Source of the DNA: Clostridiales bacterium
Lineage (GTDB): Bacteria > Bacillota > Clostridia > Christensenellales > Aristaeellaceae
Reading direction: 5' to 3'
Length of the DNA: 64,000 nucleotides
NCBI GenBank assembly: GCA_012523405.1
Contig: JAAYIN010000083.1
Span: 1-64,000, forward strand
Shown: piece by piece, positions 52,657 to 60,965 of the stretch
Layout: every line of letters begins with the position of its first letter
How positions within the stretch are numbered: the stretch's first letter is position 1
The notes under the pieces: model-generated
Told to the model about the DNA's origin: nothing
What the model saw: only the letters and a program-made list of their open reading frames with translations
Database searches by the model: none
Translations under genes and position numbers: made by a program

Positions 52657-53964
52657 ATGAAAAAACGATGGATTATTCTATTGTTGTTATTAGTGTTGCC
52701 CGTTTTTGCGGCGGCGGAGGAGCTGCCCTTCCAAATTGATGAAATGCATCTATACAGGGGCATGAGCCGCAGCTACTCTCAGGGGTATGTGCCGACGGTT
52801 TCCAATGGAAGGCTGAATATCGTGCTGCCGATCTTATCGGAGGTGATAGAGGGCGATCTGACCGCCGTCATCACGCCGCATGATTTGGCAGTTGCGCCTG
52901 TGAAACTACAGGATTTTGATCGGGTGATATCCCGTAAGGACTATACCTTTGGGGACGAGGAGATATCGGCTTATCTGGTGTCGCTTGCGCTATCGATGCA
53001 TCAGGAGTTGATGATCGGGGAGTACCCTTTTACCATCACTGTCAGCGGTGTGGATGCACAGGGGAATCAAATCAGCCAAGACTTTGCGATGGAGGCGATG
53101 ATTACCAGCGGCGCGAAAAACCCTCCGCCCACGCTTGAGATCGGCAATGTCAATACCAGCGGCGATTGGCTCGTCGCGGCGGAGAGCGATATGCTTTCCT
53201 TGACCGTCACCAACCTCAGCCCGCTGCGTGCGGCGGAGGGGGTTGTGTTGGAAATGGTGGATGCGCTGGGCGATATCTTCCCTGAGGGGTCCAGCGTATT
53301 GCGTCTGGGGCGCATACCCGCGCAGGGACATTGTGATGTGGAAATTCCCTTGCGCGTGAATGCCAAGGCGCAGTCGGGGATGCATCCTGTGAGCTGTACG
53401 CTGACCTACTCCGATTCGTCTGAGGTAAGCGCGAGCTTGACGGAAAGCGTCATGCTTGATTTGCGGCAGTCCGTTCGCTTTGCGCATTCAGACCCGATAT
53501 TGCCCGCTCGCGTGACGCATGGCGACATCCCATCCTTCTCCATCACGCTCATGAATATGGGCAAGAGCGTGCTCAGCAATATGCTGCTCACCTTTGATAT
53601 CGAGGGGCTATCCAGCGGCGGCAGCGTCCTTGTCGGCACGATTGAAAGCGGCAAGAGCGCAAACGGGAATGCGAATTTCAAGGTGGATACGGAGGTCGTG
53701 GGGGACACGAGCGGCACGGTGTTGATCACCTATGAGGATGAATACGGCACCTTATATGAAGAGACATTGCCGCTGAAAACGACCATTGCACAGAAGGTCG
53801 CCTTAACGACGTTCGCAAACGGCACGCAAGGGAGCACAGAGGAAGAGCCGTCACTGATGCAGTGGATTGGTTGGGGCACGGCTGCGCTGATGCTGCTGCT
53901 GTTGATTGTCCAGTCCGTGCGGCTTACTCGCAAAATACATAAGCTTGAAGAGCGTGACCTATAA
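52657..53964 (+). CDS. Secreted, membrane-anchored CARDB/S-layer-like protein
   Basis: 435 residues from ATG 52657 after TGAGGTG. Signal peptide (WIILLLLLVLPVFAAA-EE), an extracellular part with two or three immunoglobulin-like beta domains resembling CARDB/COG1361 (LTVTNLSPLRAAEGVVLEM; PSFSITLMNMGKSVLSNMLLTF) and a C-terminal membrane helix (IGWGTAALMLLLLIVQSV) with a basic tail. It is 10 bases after the FtsX permease stop and probably acts with it, perhaps as an accessory that binds the substrate outside. No known name. Confidence 0.7.
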   Translation: MKKRWIILLLLLVLPVFAAAEELPFQIDEMHLYRGMSRSYSQGYVPTVSNGRLNIVLPILSEVIEGDLTAVITPHDLAVAPVKLQDFDRVISRKDYTFGDEEISAYLVSLALSMHQELMIGEYPFTITVSGVDAQGNQISQDFAMEAMITSGAKNPPPTLEIGNVNTSGDWLVAAESDMLSLTVTNLSPLRAAEGVVLEMVDALGDIFPEGSSVLRLGRIPAQGHCDVEIPLRVNAKAQSGMHPVSCTLTYSDSSEVSASLTESVMLDLRQSVRFAHSDPILPARVTHGDIPSFSITLMNMGKSVLSNMLLTFDIEGLSSGGSVLVGTIESGKSANGNANFKVDTEVVGDTSGTVLITYEDEYGTLYEETLPLKTTIAQKVALTTFANGTQGSTEEEPSLMQWIGWGTAALMLLLLIVQSVRLTRKIHKLEERDL

Positions 53965-54069
53965 ACCGAACGATGGTATACTGATGCTTGGAAGATGTGG
54001 GTGATTTCGCGTAGCGTGCGGCGACCAGTGCAACAAACAATACTGACATCACGCCCTACAATATAAAAT

Positions 54070-54101
54070 AAAGGTACTGCATTCATTCGTGCAGTACCTT
54101 T
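54070..54101 (+). terminator. Rho-independent terminator of the FtsX/CARDB operon
   Basis: AAAGGTACTGCA / TGCAGTACCTTT, 8-base loop, then TGTTGTT. Confidence 0.85.
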
Positions 54102-54223
54102 GTTGTTGATATGAATCATATATGTTTTAAACCAAGAAAACTCGTCCTCCTGTTTCTATCTGCGCACAATTCTGAATGTATATTCCCCTCCTGCTAACAT
54201 ACGATCATTCGAAAAAACAGCAT

Positions 54224-54260
54224 AAAAAGGTCGCCGGTGGATGATTCTCCACAGCGACCT
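54224..54260 (-). terminator. Rho-independent terminator of the epimerase gene
   Basis: On the minus strand AGGTCGC ... GCGACCT with an inner TGG/CCA step and a terminal TTTTT. Confidence 0.85.
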
Positions 54261-54288
54261 ATGTTTTGAGAGATTGAAAAGACGATGA

Positions 54289-55494
54289 TTACCTGCCGAG
54301 TAGTCCGTCGATCATTTTATCTGCCATGATCAGCATTCGGGGCAGGTGGAATGGACCTTTGAAGGTGCTGCCCTTGGTGGAGGGCAGGGTTGGCTTGCCG
54401 TCGCGGCGCAGGTAGCCGTACCATTCGCCATACTCGGGGTCGCTGAATACGCGCTTGCAATAGGCGAGGGTTTTGGTGAACCAATCGTAGTATTTTTCGT
54501 CGTTGGTATCGCAGTACGCCATTAAAGAGGCGATGAGGATTTCGTTATGCGGCCACCAGAGTTTCATGTCGTGCTCGTAGGCTTCGGTGGGCAGACCCTT
54601 GCAGTCCACGAAGTAGAGCAGTCCGTCGTACTCGTTATCCCAGCCTGCATCGATGGCGAAATCGAACACCTCGCAGGCTTTGGCAAGGAGGGCGGTGTCG
54701 CTCGTGCGCTTGGCGTACTCCATCAAGAACCAGCTGCATTCGATATCGTGCCCCGGGTTGACCACGCGGCCTGAAGTTACGTCTCCCATGAATTCGCCGT
54801 TCATGCCGACAGATTCCAACGTACACTTCATTTCGGGCTTGTGGTGGTAGGTGAAGATATCCTCCACGCATTTCTGGGAACGCTCGTCATAGAGCACGGC
54901 GTTTATTGGGTCGCAGCGCCTAAGGACGGAGGAGAGGTTCAGGTAGATCATGGGGTCGGCAAGCGCTCTGCCTGTGCGTGTCTCTGGGATGGTCTTGGGA
55001 CCCATGGCGACGGGATCGTCGATCAGACCGCTAGTCAGCTGCCAGATCAGCTCGTATGCATCCCGCGCGCGCTGCATGCGGATTTCGTCGCCCGTGATGG
55101 CGGCGTATTCGGCATTCGCGATGGCATAGAAACCCTCCGAAAAGCAGTAGCGACGCTGACGCAGGGGCTTGCCCTCTGCCGTGACGGTGAAATACATGCG
55201 ATTGCCCTTATCACGGTTAATGCAATACTTCTCCATGAAATCCAGACAGCTGCGTGACGCGTCCAGCCATTCCTCGCGCACGCCATAATTTTGGCAAAGA
55301 TAGGCGAAAATCCACGCGGCTCTGCCTTGCATCCACACGCTTTTGTCCGTAGAATAGATTTTGCCCGTTCGATCAAGGCAGGTATAGATGCCGCCATTCA
55401 CGCTGTCCATGCCGTTTTCCAGCCAGAAGGTGATGGAGCGCTCCAGCTCGCTGCGAATCCACGCTTGCTGGCTGGTGAGTTGTGCTTTGTTCAT
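54289..55494 (-). CDS. AGE-family N-acylglucosamine 2-epimerase
   Basis: 401 residues, ATG after AAGGAGGACACC. It has the (alpha/alpha)6 barrel features of AGE/renin-binding-protein enzymes: SVWMQGRAAWIFAYLCQNYG, FSEGFYAIANAEYA, VNPGHDIECSWFLMEYA and WWPHNEILIASLMAY with the catalytic His residues in those stretches. Converts N-acetylmannosamine and N-acetylglucosamine, or epimerises a related sugar. A lyase of the sialic-acid type and a sugar importer lie 1-6 kb away under a common regulator, supporting an N-acetylmannosamine role. Confidence 0.85.
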   Translation of the reverse strand: MNKAQLTSQQAWIRSELERSITFWLENGMDSVNGGIYTCLDRTGKIYSTDKSVWMQGRAAWIFAYLCQNYGVREEWLDASRSCLDFMEKYCINRDKGNRMYFTVTAEGKPLRQRRYCFSEGFYAIANAEYAAITGDEIRMQRARDAYELIWQLTSGLIDDPVAMGPKTIPETRTGRALADPMIYLNLSSVLRRCDPINAVLYDERSQKCVEDIFTYHHKPEMKCTLESVGMNGEFMGDVTSGRVVNPGHDIECSWFLMEYAKRTSDTALLAKACEVFDFAIDAGWDNEYDGLLYFVDCKGLPTEAYEHDMKLWWPHNEILIASLMAYCDTNDEKYYDWFTKTLAYCKRVFSDPEYGEWYGYLRRDGKPTLPSTKGSTFKGPFHLPRMLIMADKMIDGLLGR

Positions 55495-55530
55495 TGGGGG
55501 TGTCCTCCTTGAAATTGCTCTTCGAGCGCG

Positions 55531-55718
55531 ACAGAAAAGATCACCGTAGGTGAGCTTTTCCGTCGGGTTTGCACTGCGCCTCTGTTCGCTTCGCTCTCGG
55601 TCGGGGCTACGTGTAGGGAATCCATGCTACGCATGGTCTTGAAACCACCGAAGCTTCGCTTACTTATTGTCGCTGGTTTCGGATTGTTGATCGGAGGGGT
55701 TCGCCCCTCCGATGCCTC
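55531..55718 (+). repeat. Dispersed structured repeat, copy B
   Basis: Second copy of the 31175-31347 element, in the same orientation on the plus strand, between the epimerase and the FadR gene. It shares the TTCGCTTCGCTCTCGGTCGG and GTAGGGAATC words and ends in a perfect TCGGAGGGG-TTCG-CCCCTCCGA hairpin. It is about 15 bases longer than copy A in the region before the hairpin. Confidence 0.85.
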
Positions 55719-55764
55719 ATAAGGGTTTATCAACGCTCCGAGGGAACAATCGCTCCTCTAATAC

Positions 55765-56463
55765 TTAATACTCCTCATAAGTATTATTATTCAAATACTT
55801 GCCCGAAGCGAAGTGATTCTCCATTGCTTTGGCAAACGCCTCGTAATCGCGTGCTTCCAGCGCAATGACGATTGCTTCGTGCTTGGCGATGGTGCTGTCC
55901 ATATGCTTTTCCTTCTCCTCGATCTGGAAGCCATCATCCACAGCCCAGATCGCCTCCATGAGGGAGGTCAACACGCCGTTGCTTAGCGACTTGAACAAGG
56001 TCATGTGAAACGCCTTATCCTCGGCATGGAAAAGCTTGTGCTCGTCCCATTTCTCTTGGATATTTTGCATGCATACGCGCATTTGGCGAATGTCATCGTC
56101 CGTTAAGGCAAGGTAGGCTTGGCGCATGTAAGAAAGCTCGAGCATCTTACGAATGCCGAACATCTCTTTAATGGACTTTTCCTCCTCCTCGCCCACGGTG
56201 AAGAAGAGAACGTTTTGGAAAATGAAGTCCAAGTTGAATTCCTTGACAATCGTGCCGCGCCCGGGACAGGCCTGAATCATTCCCATGAGCTCCATGCTCT
56301 TCATCGCTTCGCGCAGTACGTTGCGGCTGATGCCCAGCATCTGGCACATCGCTGCCTCGGTGGGAAGGGGATCGCCCCCTTTTAACCCGTTTCGGATGAT
56401 ATAGCTGCGAATTTCTCGAAATGTCTGTATGTATAGTTTATCTTCTTTTTTTAGGTTTTTCAT
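55765..56463 (-). CDS. FadR-type GntR regulator (FCD domain)
   Basis: 232 residues from ATG 56463 after GAGAGGCAAAGA; the longer in-frame ATG at 56559 is rejected. A winged-helix N-terminus (IIRNGLKGGDPLPTEAAMCQMLGISRNVLREAMKSMELMG, residues about 16-55) and FCD domain with metal ligands in HAEDKAFHMTLF, AKHEAIVIAL and MENHFASG. It is divergent from the importer genes starting at 56729. Two matching palindromes, one in front of each gene, point to autoregulation and control of the importer-lyase operon. Confidence 0.9.
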   Translation of the reverse strand: MKNLKKEDKLYIQTFREIRSYIIRNGLKGGDPLPTEAAMCQMLGISRNVLREAMKSMELMGMIQACPGRGTIVKEFNLDFIFQNVLFFTVGEEEEKSIKEMFGIRKMLELSYMRQAYLALTDDDIRQMRVCMQNIQEKWDEHKLFHAEDKAFHMTLFKSLSNGVLTSLMEAIWAVDDGFQIEEKEKHMDSTIAKHEAIVIALEARDYEAFAKAMENHFASGKYLNNNTYEEY

Positions 56464-56483
56464 TCTTTGCCTCTCAGCTTGTA

Positions 56484-56498
56484 TTTGTAGGACATTAA
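56484..56498. promoter_or_regulatory. Candidate FadR-type operator, copy 1 (regulator side)
   Basis: TTTGTAGGACATTAA with the GntR core TGT-AGG-ACA (56486-56494), 23-31 bases upstream of the regulator ATG at 56463. Matches copy 2 in 13 or more of 15 positions. Confidence 0.6.
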
Positions 56499-56623
56499 TC
56501 AATACCATTGTAAAGAATCGTGATGTATTTGTCAATCTCCAATTCGAATATCGACTCAATTAATTGAGGAAAACAAGCAAATATAAGGGTTTTCATAAAA
56601 ATAAATAAATTGAAAAATACGGG

Positions 56624-56652
56624 TTGACAAAGTTTGTAGTTTGTAGTACATT
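56624..56652 (+). promoter_or_regulatory. Importer promoter overlapped by operator copy 2
   Basis: TTGACA (56624-56629), 17 bases, TACATT (56647-56652). The operator TTTGTAGTACATTTA with palindromic core TGTAGTACA (56642-56650) covers the -10, as expected for a repressor site. A preceding TTTGTAG half-site (from 56633) may extend it. The SBP ATG is 77 bases downstream with AAGGAGG. Confidence 0.7.
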
Positions 56653-56728
56653 TAACTCAAGATTTCGATCGGTTGTACCGAACGGAAGAAATCGCACCGT
56701 AATTTCATAATTTAAGGAGGAACCCAAC

Positions 56729-58009
56729 ATGAAAAAACTACTTGCTCTTCTCCTATGCATGATGATGCTCCTGCCCACCATGGCGATGGCAGAGGAAACA
56801 GTCGACATCACGCTATGGACGTACCCCATCGGCAACTGGACCAATGCGGAGACCGTTGACGGCATTATTGCAAACTTCAACGTGACCCATCCCAATGTGA
56901 ACGTAACCGTTCAGTACCTTGACTATCAGTCGGGTGATGATCAGGTAACAACCGCTATCGAAGCGGGCACCACCCCTGACATCATCATGGAAGGACCTGA
57001 GCGCTTGGTCACCAACTGGGGCGCTGCGGGCAAAATGCTGGACATCAGCGATCTATGGACCGAAGAAGCGTTGGCAGACATCGGCGCAACCAGCGAAGCT
57101 GTTGTGGCTGCTTGCCAGACCGCCGAAGGCGTATTCTACGAGTATCCTCTGTGCATGACCACGCATTGCATGGTCATTGACAAGGCTGCATTTGAAGCGG
57201 CTGACGCAATGCAGTACATCAACGAAGAGACCCACACATGGACGACAGAAGGCTTTGAAAATGCTCTACGTGCACTCGCAGCGGCTGGCGTCAACCCCAC
57301 AGGCATCGTGTACTGCGGCGGCCAGGGCGGCGACCAAGGCACTCGCGCATTGGCAATGAACCTTTATTCCGCACAGTTTGCTTCTGCTGATCATACCGCG
57401 TATACAATGAACAGCGAAGAGGGCATCAAGGGCATCCAGAAGTTGGTTGACCTTGTAAACGACGGCGTACTAACCGCTGACCCTGCAATCGTTGCAGGCG
57501 ACGAAATCGCATTGTTCTGCAATGGCACAGCGAAGATGAGCTTCTGCTGGAACGCTTCCGCTGCTGTGAGCAACAAGGCTTCCATGGCTGAGGGCATCGT
57601 TCCTTTCCCCATGGCATTCCCCTCTGATGATGAGCAGCCCGAACTTTGCGGCGGTATCTGGGGCTTCGGCTTGTTTGACAATGGCGATGATGCTCGTGCA
57701 GCAGCAGCCAAAGATTTCGTGAAATTCGTATGCGACGACGCTGAGCAAGGTCCTCAGAGCGTTTATGCAACAGGCTTCTTCCCCGTCCGCGCATCCTTTG
57801 GCGATATCTATGCAGGCACCGAGAAGGCTGAAAACGCTGATTTCGCGATCTTCATGCCCTTCCTTGGCGACTACTACAATGTAACCTCCGGTTGGGCTAC
57901 CCAGCGCACCGAGTGGTGGAACATGCTCCAGCGCGTCTTTGGCGGCGGAGATGTTGCAACCGAAGTCGGCGCTTACGTCGATGCATCCAACGCTAGCATC
58001 GTTAAGTAA
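56729..58009 (+). CDS. Extracellular sugar-binding protein of the sialic-type importer
   Basis: 426 residues, ATG after TAAGGAGGAACC. Signal peptide LLALLLCMMMLLPTMAMA cleaved before EETVDITLW; type I site, no lipobox. Cluster-1 binding-protein motifs (DIIMEGPERLVTNWGAAG; GAEVGAYVDAS-type end) are seen. It begins the operon SBP-permease-permease-lyase and should bind sialic acid, N-acetylmannosamine or a related derivative; the ligand cannot be read from sequence. A strong intercistronic hairpin follows. Confidence 0.85.
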   Translation: MKKLLALLLCMMMLLPTMAMAEETVDITLWTYPIGNWTNAETVDGIIANFNVTHPNVNVTVQYLDYQSGDDQVTTAIEAGTTPDIIMEGPERLVTNWGAAGKMLDISDLWTEEALADIGATSEAVVAACQTAEGVFYEYPLCMTTHCMVIDKAAFEAADAMQYINEETHTWTTEGFENALRALAAAGVNPTGIVYCGGQGGDQGTRALAMNLYSAQFASADHTAYTMNSEEGIKGIQKLVDLVNDGVLTADPAIVAGDEIALFCNGTAKMSFCWNASAAVSNKASMAEGIVPFPMAFPSDDEQPELCGGIWGFGLFDNGDDARAAAAKDFVKFVCDDAEQGPQSVYATGFFPVRASFGDIYAGTEKAENADFAIFMPFLGDYYNVTSGWATQRTEWWNMLQRVFGGGDVATEVGAYVDASNASIVK

Positions 58010-58036
58010 TGACCTAAAGCTAGAACCTTCAACACC

Positions 58037-58075
58037 ATTGCGCTCCCCTTGTCCCTAGCGGCGGGGGAGCGCAAT
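58037..58075 (+). terminator. Intercistronic hairpin after binding protein gene
   Basis: ATTGCGCTCCCC / GGGGAGCGCAAT, 12-bp stem without a U run, 29 bases before the permease gene. It parallels the hairpin after the other sugar-binding protein (20810) and likely stabilises that part of the message. Confidence 0.7.
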
Positions 58076-58103
58076 CTTTCAGGGAAAAAGGGGGTACACC
58101 TGC

Positions 58104-59009
58104 ATGATGCAGACGCAGAAGATCTCACGCAAGCTCAAGGCAACCCGCAGGCAGGAAAACATCGCGGGCTACCTATTCATGGCGCCGAGCCTGCTTTTCT
58201 TTGTGGGCTTTGTCGTTTTCCCCATGGCGATGTGCTTGGTGACGAGCACGTTCAACTATACCATGAGCGATTTTACCTTCGTCGGGCTTTCTAATTATGT
58301 CGAACTATTTCAAGATGCTATTTTCGGTAAATCATTGATCAATACCGTGATCATTGTCGTGGTAAGCGTACCCACGGTTTGTTTGTTCTCCTTGTGGGTG
58401 GCGTCGCTCATCTACAAGCTCAAGGATATTTACACTTCAGCCTTCCGCTGCGTGTTTTATCTGCCTGTGGTAACGGGCTCTGTTGCCGTGACCGTCGTGT
58501 GGAAGTGGATGTTCAATCCCTACTACGGTTTGCTTAATTATGTGTTTAAAGAACTGGGCATCATCACCCAGAGCGTGAACTGGCTTGGCAATGCTGATAC
58601 CGCACTTTGGTGCATCATCGTCATTTTGTTCACAACCTCCGTGGGTCAGCCCATTGTTTTATATGTGTCCGCGCTGAGTAACGTGGACCACTCGCTGGTG
58701 GAAGCGGCTGAGGTAGACGGCGCGACTGATTTGCAGGTTTTCTGGCGGATCAAATGGCCGCAGATCATGCCCACCACCCTCTACATTCTCGTCATCACCA
58801 CCATCAATTCCTTCCAGTGCTTTGCTTTGATTCAATTGCTCACATCTGGCGGGCCGATGTATTCCACCAGTACCATTATGTACTACATCTATTATGAAGC
58901 CTTTAAACTCCAGCGCTACGGCTATGGCAGCGCAATGGGCGTGATCCTTGCGGTGATTATCGCAGCGTTCAGCGCATTGCAATTCCGCCTTGCCAAAAGC
59001 GACAATTAA
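58104..59009 (+). CDS. Sugar ABC transporter permease (MalF-like)
   Basis: 301 residues, ATG after AAAAAGGGGG. Six helices; EAA loop VEAAEVDGATDLQVFWRIKWP. Second gene of the binding protein-permease-permease-lyase operon; overlaps nothing. ATPase is missing, as for the other importer operons in the window. Confidence 0.88.
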   Translation: MMQTQKISRKLKATRRQENIAGYLFMAPSLLFFVGFVVFPMAMCLVTSTFNYTMSDFTFVGLSNYVELFQDAIFGKSLINTVIIVVVSVPTVCLFSLWVASLIYKLKDIYTSAFRCVFYLPVVTGSVAVTVVWKWMFNPYYGLLNYVFKELGIITQSVNWLGNADTALWCIIVILFTTSVGQPIVLYVSALSNVDHSLVEAAEVDGATDLQVFWRIKWPQIMPTTLYILVITTINSFQCFALIQLLTSGGPMYSTSTIMYYIYYEAFKLQRYGYGSAMGVILAVIIAAFSALQFRLAKSDN

Positions 59010-59021
59010 GGAGGTGCCAAC

Positions 59022-59855
59022 ATGGATCATAGCGTTCAGAAAACAACCGCTTACAAAGTCATCTGTATACTCCTGCTGATCGTTCTTGCCATTTTGTTCA
59101 CCTTCCCGCTGTACTGGATTATTACAGGCTCGTTTAAGGATGCAAGAACCATCAATGCCGCCATTCCCACTTGGTTTCCAACCCAGCCCACGGTGGATAA
59201 CTACATGCGCCTGTTTGAAAAGCCCGCGATGCGCTGGATGCTCAACACCGTGTTCATGTGCGCGATGACGCTGCTGCTCACCTGCGTGACGGCGGCAATG
59301 GGCGGGTATGCGCTTGCGAAAAAGAACTTCACAGGGCGCAAGCTGATCTTTTCCATCTTTGTGTGTGCGATGGCGTTGCCAAAACAGGTCATATTGATAC
59401 CGTTGCTCAAGGAAATGGCGTTTCTAAAGCTTCACAACACCCTCTGGGCGGTTATATTGCCCACGGTCGGCTGGCCGTTCGGTGTGTTTCTCATGAAGCA
59501 ATTTTCCGAGAACATCCCCGATGAAATGCTGGAAGCGGCAAAAATCGACGGTGCGGGGGAAGCGCTTACCTTCACCCAGATCGTTTTTCCGATGATCAAG
59601 CCAGGCGTTGGGGCGCTCGCGATCTTCACGTTTATTACCGCTTGGAATGATTACTTTTTGCAATTGATTATGCTCAATGACACGAATGCCCTCACGATCT
59701 CCCTAGGCATCGCGAAGCTCCAATCCGAGCTGAGCACGGACTACGGGCTGATCATGGCGGGCGCAGCGCTCGGCTCGATTCCCATCGTGTTGATCTTCTT
59801 ATTGTTCCAAAAGTTCTTTACCAAAGGCATCACTATGGGCGCGGTCAAAGGCTGA
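59022..59855 (+). CDS. Sugar ABC transporter permease (MalG-like)
   Basis: 277 residues, ATG after AAGGAGGTGCC. Six helices; EAA loop LEAAKIDGAGEALTFTQIVFP; ends KFFTKGITMGAVKG. Partner of the permease 12 bases upstream; followed 31 bases on by the lyase. Confidence 0.88.
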   Translation: MDHSVQKTTAYKVICILLLIVLAILFTFPLYWIITGSFKDARTINAAIPTWFPTQPTVDNYMRLFEKPAMRWMLNTVFMCAMTLLLTCVTAAMGGYALAKKNFTGRKLIFSIFVCAMALPKQVILIPLLKEMAFLKLHNTLWAVILPTVGWPFGVFLMKQFSENIPDEMLEAAKIDGAGEALTFTQIVFPMIKPGVGALAIFTFITAWNDYFLQLIMLNDTNALTISLGIAKLQSELSTDYGLIMAGAALGSIPIVLIFLLFQKFFTKGITMGAVKG

Positions 59856-59886
59856 TCCGCCAAGCAAAGAAAGGGGTTCATTTGAT

Positions 59887-60807
59887 ATGACTTCCCGTTT
59901 TGAAAAATATCATGGCATTATTCCTGCGTTCTACGCATGCTACGAGGAGGACGGCTCAGTCAGCGCTCAGCGCACCCGCGTGTTTGCCCGCCACCTTGTG
60001 ACCAAGGGGGTCAAGGGGCTATATGTTTGCGGCTCTTCGGGCGAGTGCATCTATCTGGAAAAAGAGGAGCGGATGCAGATTCTGGAGGCGGTCATGGCAG
60101 AGGTAGGGGACGAGTGCACCGTCATCGCGCATGTCGCCTGCAACAACACAGACGAAAGCTGCCAGCTTGCCGCGCATGCCCAGTCCCTTGGCGTGGACGC
60201 GATTGCGAGCATCCCGCCCATCTATTTCCGCTTACCTGATCACGCAATTGCGGCATACTGGAATGCGATTTCTGCCGCCGCACCCAAGACTGATTTCATC
60301 ATTTACAACATCCCCCAGCTAGCGGGCGTTGCCCTCAGCCTGAATCTATTCAATGAAATGCGCAAAAACCCGCGCATCATCGGCGTCAAGAACTCCTCCA
60401 TGCCCACTCAGGACATCCAAATGTTTAAGCATTCGGGCGGCGACGATTGCGTCGTATTTAACGGCCCCGACGAGCAGTTTGTCGCAGGTCGAGCCATTGG
60501 CGCAGATGGCGGTATCGGCGGCACCTACGCCGCCATGCCCGAGCTATTCCTCAAGATGGACCAGCTAATTCGAAGCGGCGATGCCTCGGCCGCATGCGAG
60601 ATTCAATACGCCGTCAACGACATCATCGGCGCGATGTGTCAATGCAAAGGCAATCTATACGCCGTCATGAAGAAGATCCTTGAGATAAGAGAAGGGTTGC
60701 TGCTAGGCTCTGTTCGTCTGCCGCTGGCAGAACTCGCGCCCGAGGATTTGGGGCAGGTAAAAGTTTGTGCGCGGATGATCGATCAGGCGATTGCAGATTA
60801 CGTCTGA
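59887..60807 (+). CDS. nanA: N-acetylneuraminate lyase family aldolase
   Basis: 306 residues. Class I aldolase of the DapA/NanA family. GSSGE at 49-53, catalytic Tyr140 (IIYNIPQLAG), Schiff-base Lys168 (IGVKNSSMP) and the sialic-acid-type FNGPDEQF (Asp195, Glu196) with GADGGIGGTYA. Aspartate-glutamate at that place and the GADGGIG stretch match NanA rather than DapA. Gly stands where the usual NanA has Ser (GSTYN versus GGTYA). It splits N-acetylneuraminate, or a close 2-keto acid, into pyruvate and N-acetylmannosamine. Placement behind the importer supports this. No NanK, NagA or NagB is present in the window. Confidence 0.85.
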   Translation: MTSRFEKYHGIIPAFYACYEEDGSVSAQRTRVFARHLVTKGVKGLYVCGSSGECIYLEKEERMQILEAVMAEVGDECTVIAHVACNNTDESCQLAAHAQSLGVDAIASIPPIYFRLPDHAIAAYWNAISAAAPKTDFIIYNIPQLAGVALSLNLFNEMRKNPRIIGVKNSSMPTQDIQMFKHSGGDDCVVFNGPDEQFVAGRAIGADGGIGGTYAAMPELFLKMDQLIRSGDASAACEIQYAVNDIIGAMCQCKGNLYAVMKKILEIREGLLLGSVRLPLAELAPEDLGQVKVCARMIDQAIADYV

Positions 60808-60834
60808 TTGACCTATTGATTACTTGTGAATAAA

Positions 60835-60891
60835 GAAAACGGTTGTGAACTGCTTATCGCACCAGATAAGCCTTTCACAACCGTTGTTTTC
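60835..60891. terminator. Bidirectional terminator
   Basis: GAAAACGGTTGTGAA pairs with TTCACAACCGTTGTTTTC, with an inner CTTATC / GATAAG stem; U runs appear on both strands. It lies between the lyase (+) and the anti-sigma gene (-). Confidence 0.88.
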
Positions 60892-60965
60892 ATCGTTTGC
60901 TCCAAGTCAACTTGCGCTCTAGCAAAGCGTTTAGGTGAAATGAAAGGGTGATGAATCCATGCACA

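Larger units (their letters stand above)
53965..54288. other. Convergent intergenic region with two terminators
   Basis: 324 bases between the plus-strand surface protein and the minus-strand epimerase. A terminator for the former lies at 54070-54101 and one for the latter at 54224-54260. I see no gene between. Confidence 0.75.

Noticed and set aside
55491-55733. Minus-strand frame with PTESEANRGAVQTRRKSS-type peptide over repeat copy B
   Set aside because: The same peptide pattern is seen at copy A because the DNA repeats are homologous; no start signal and the hairpin lies inside it.
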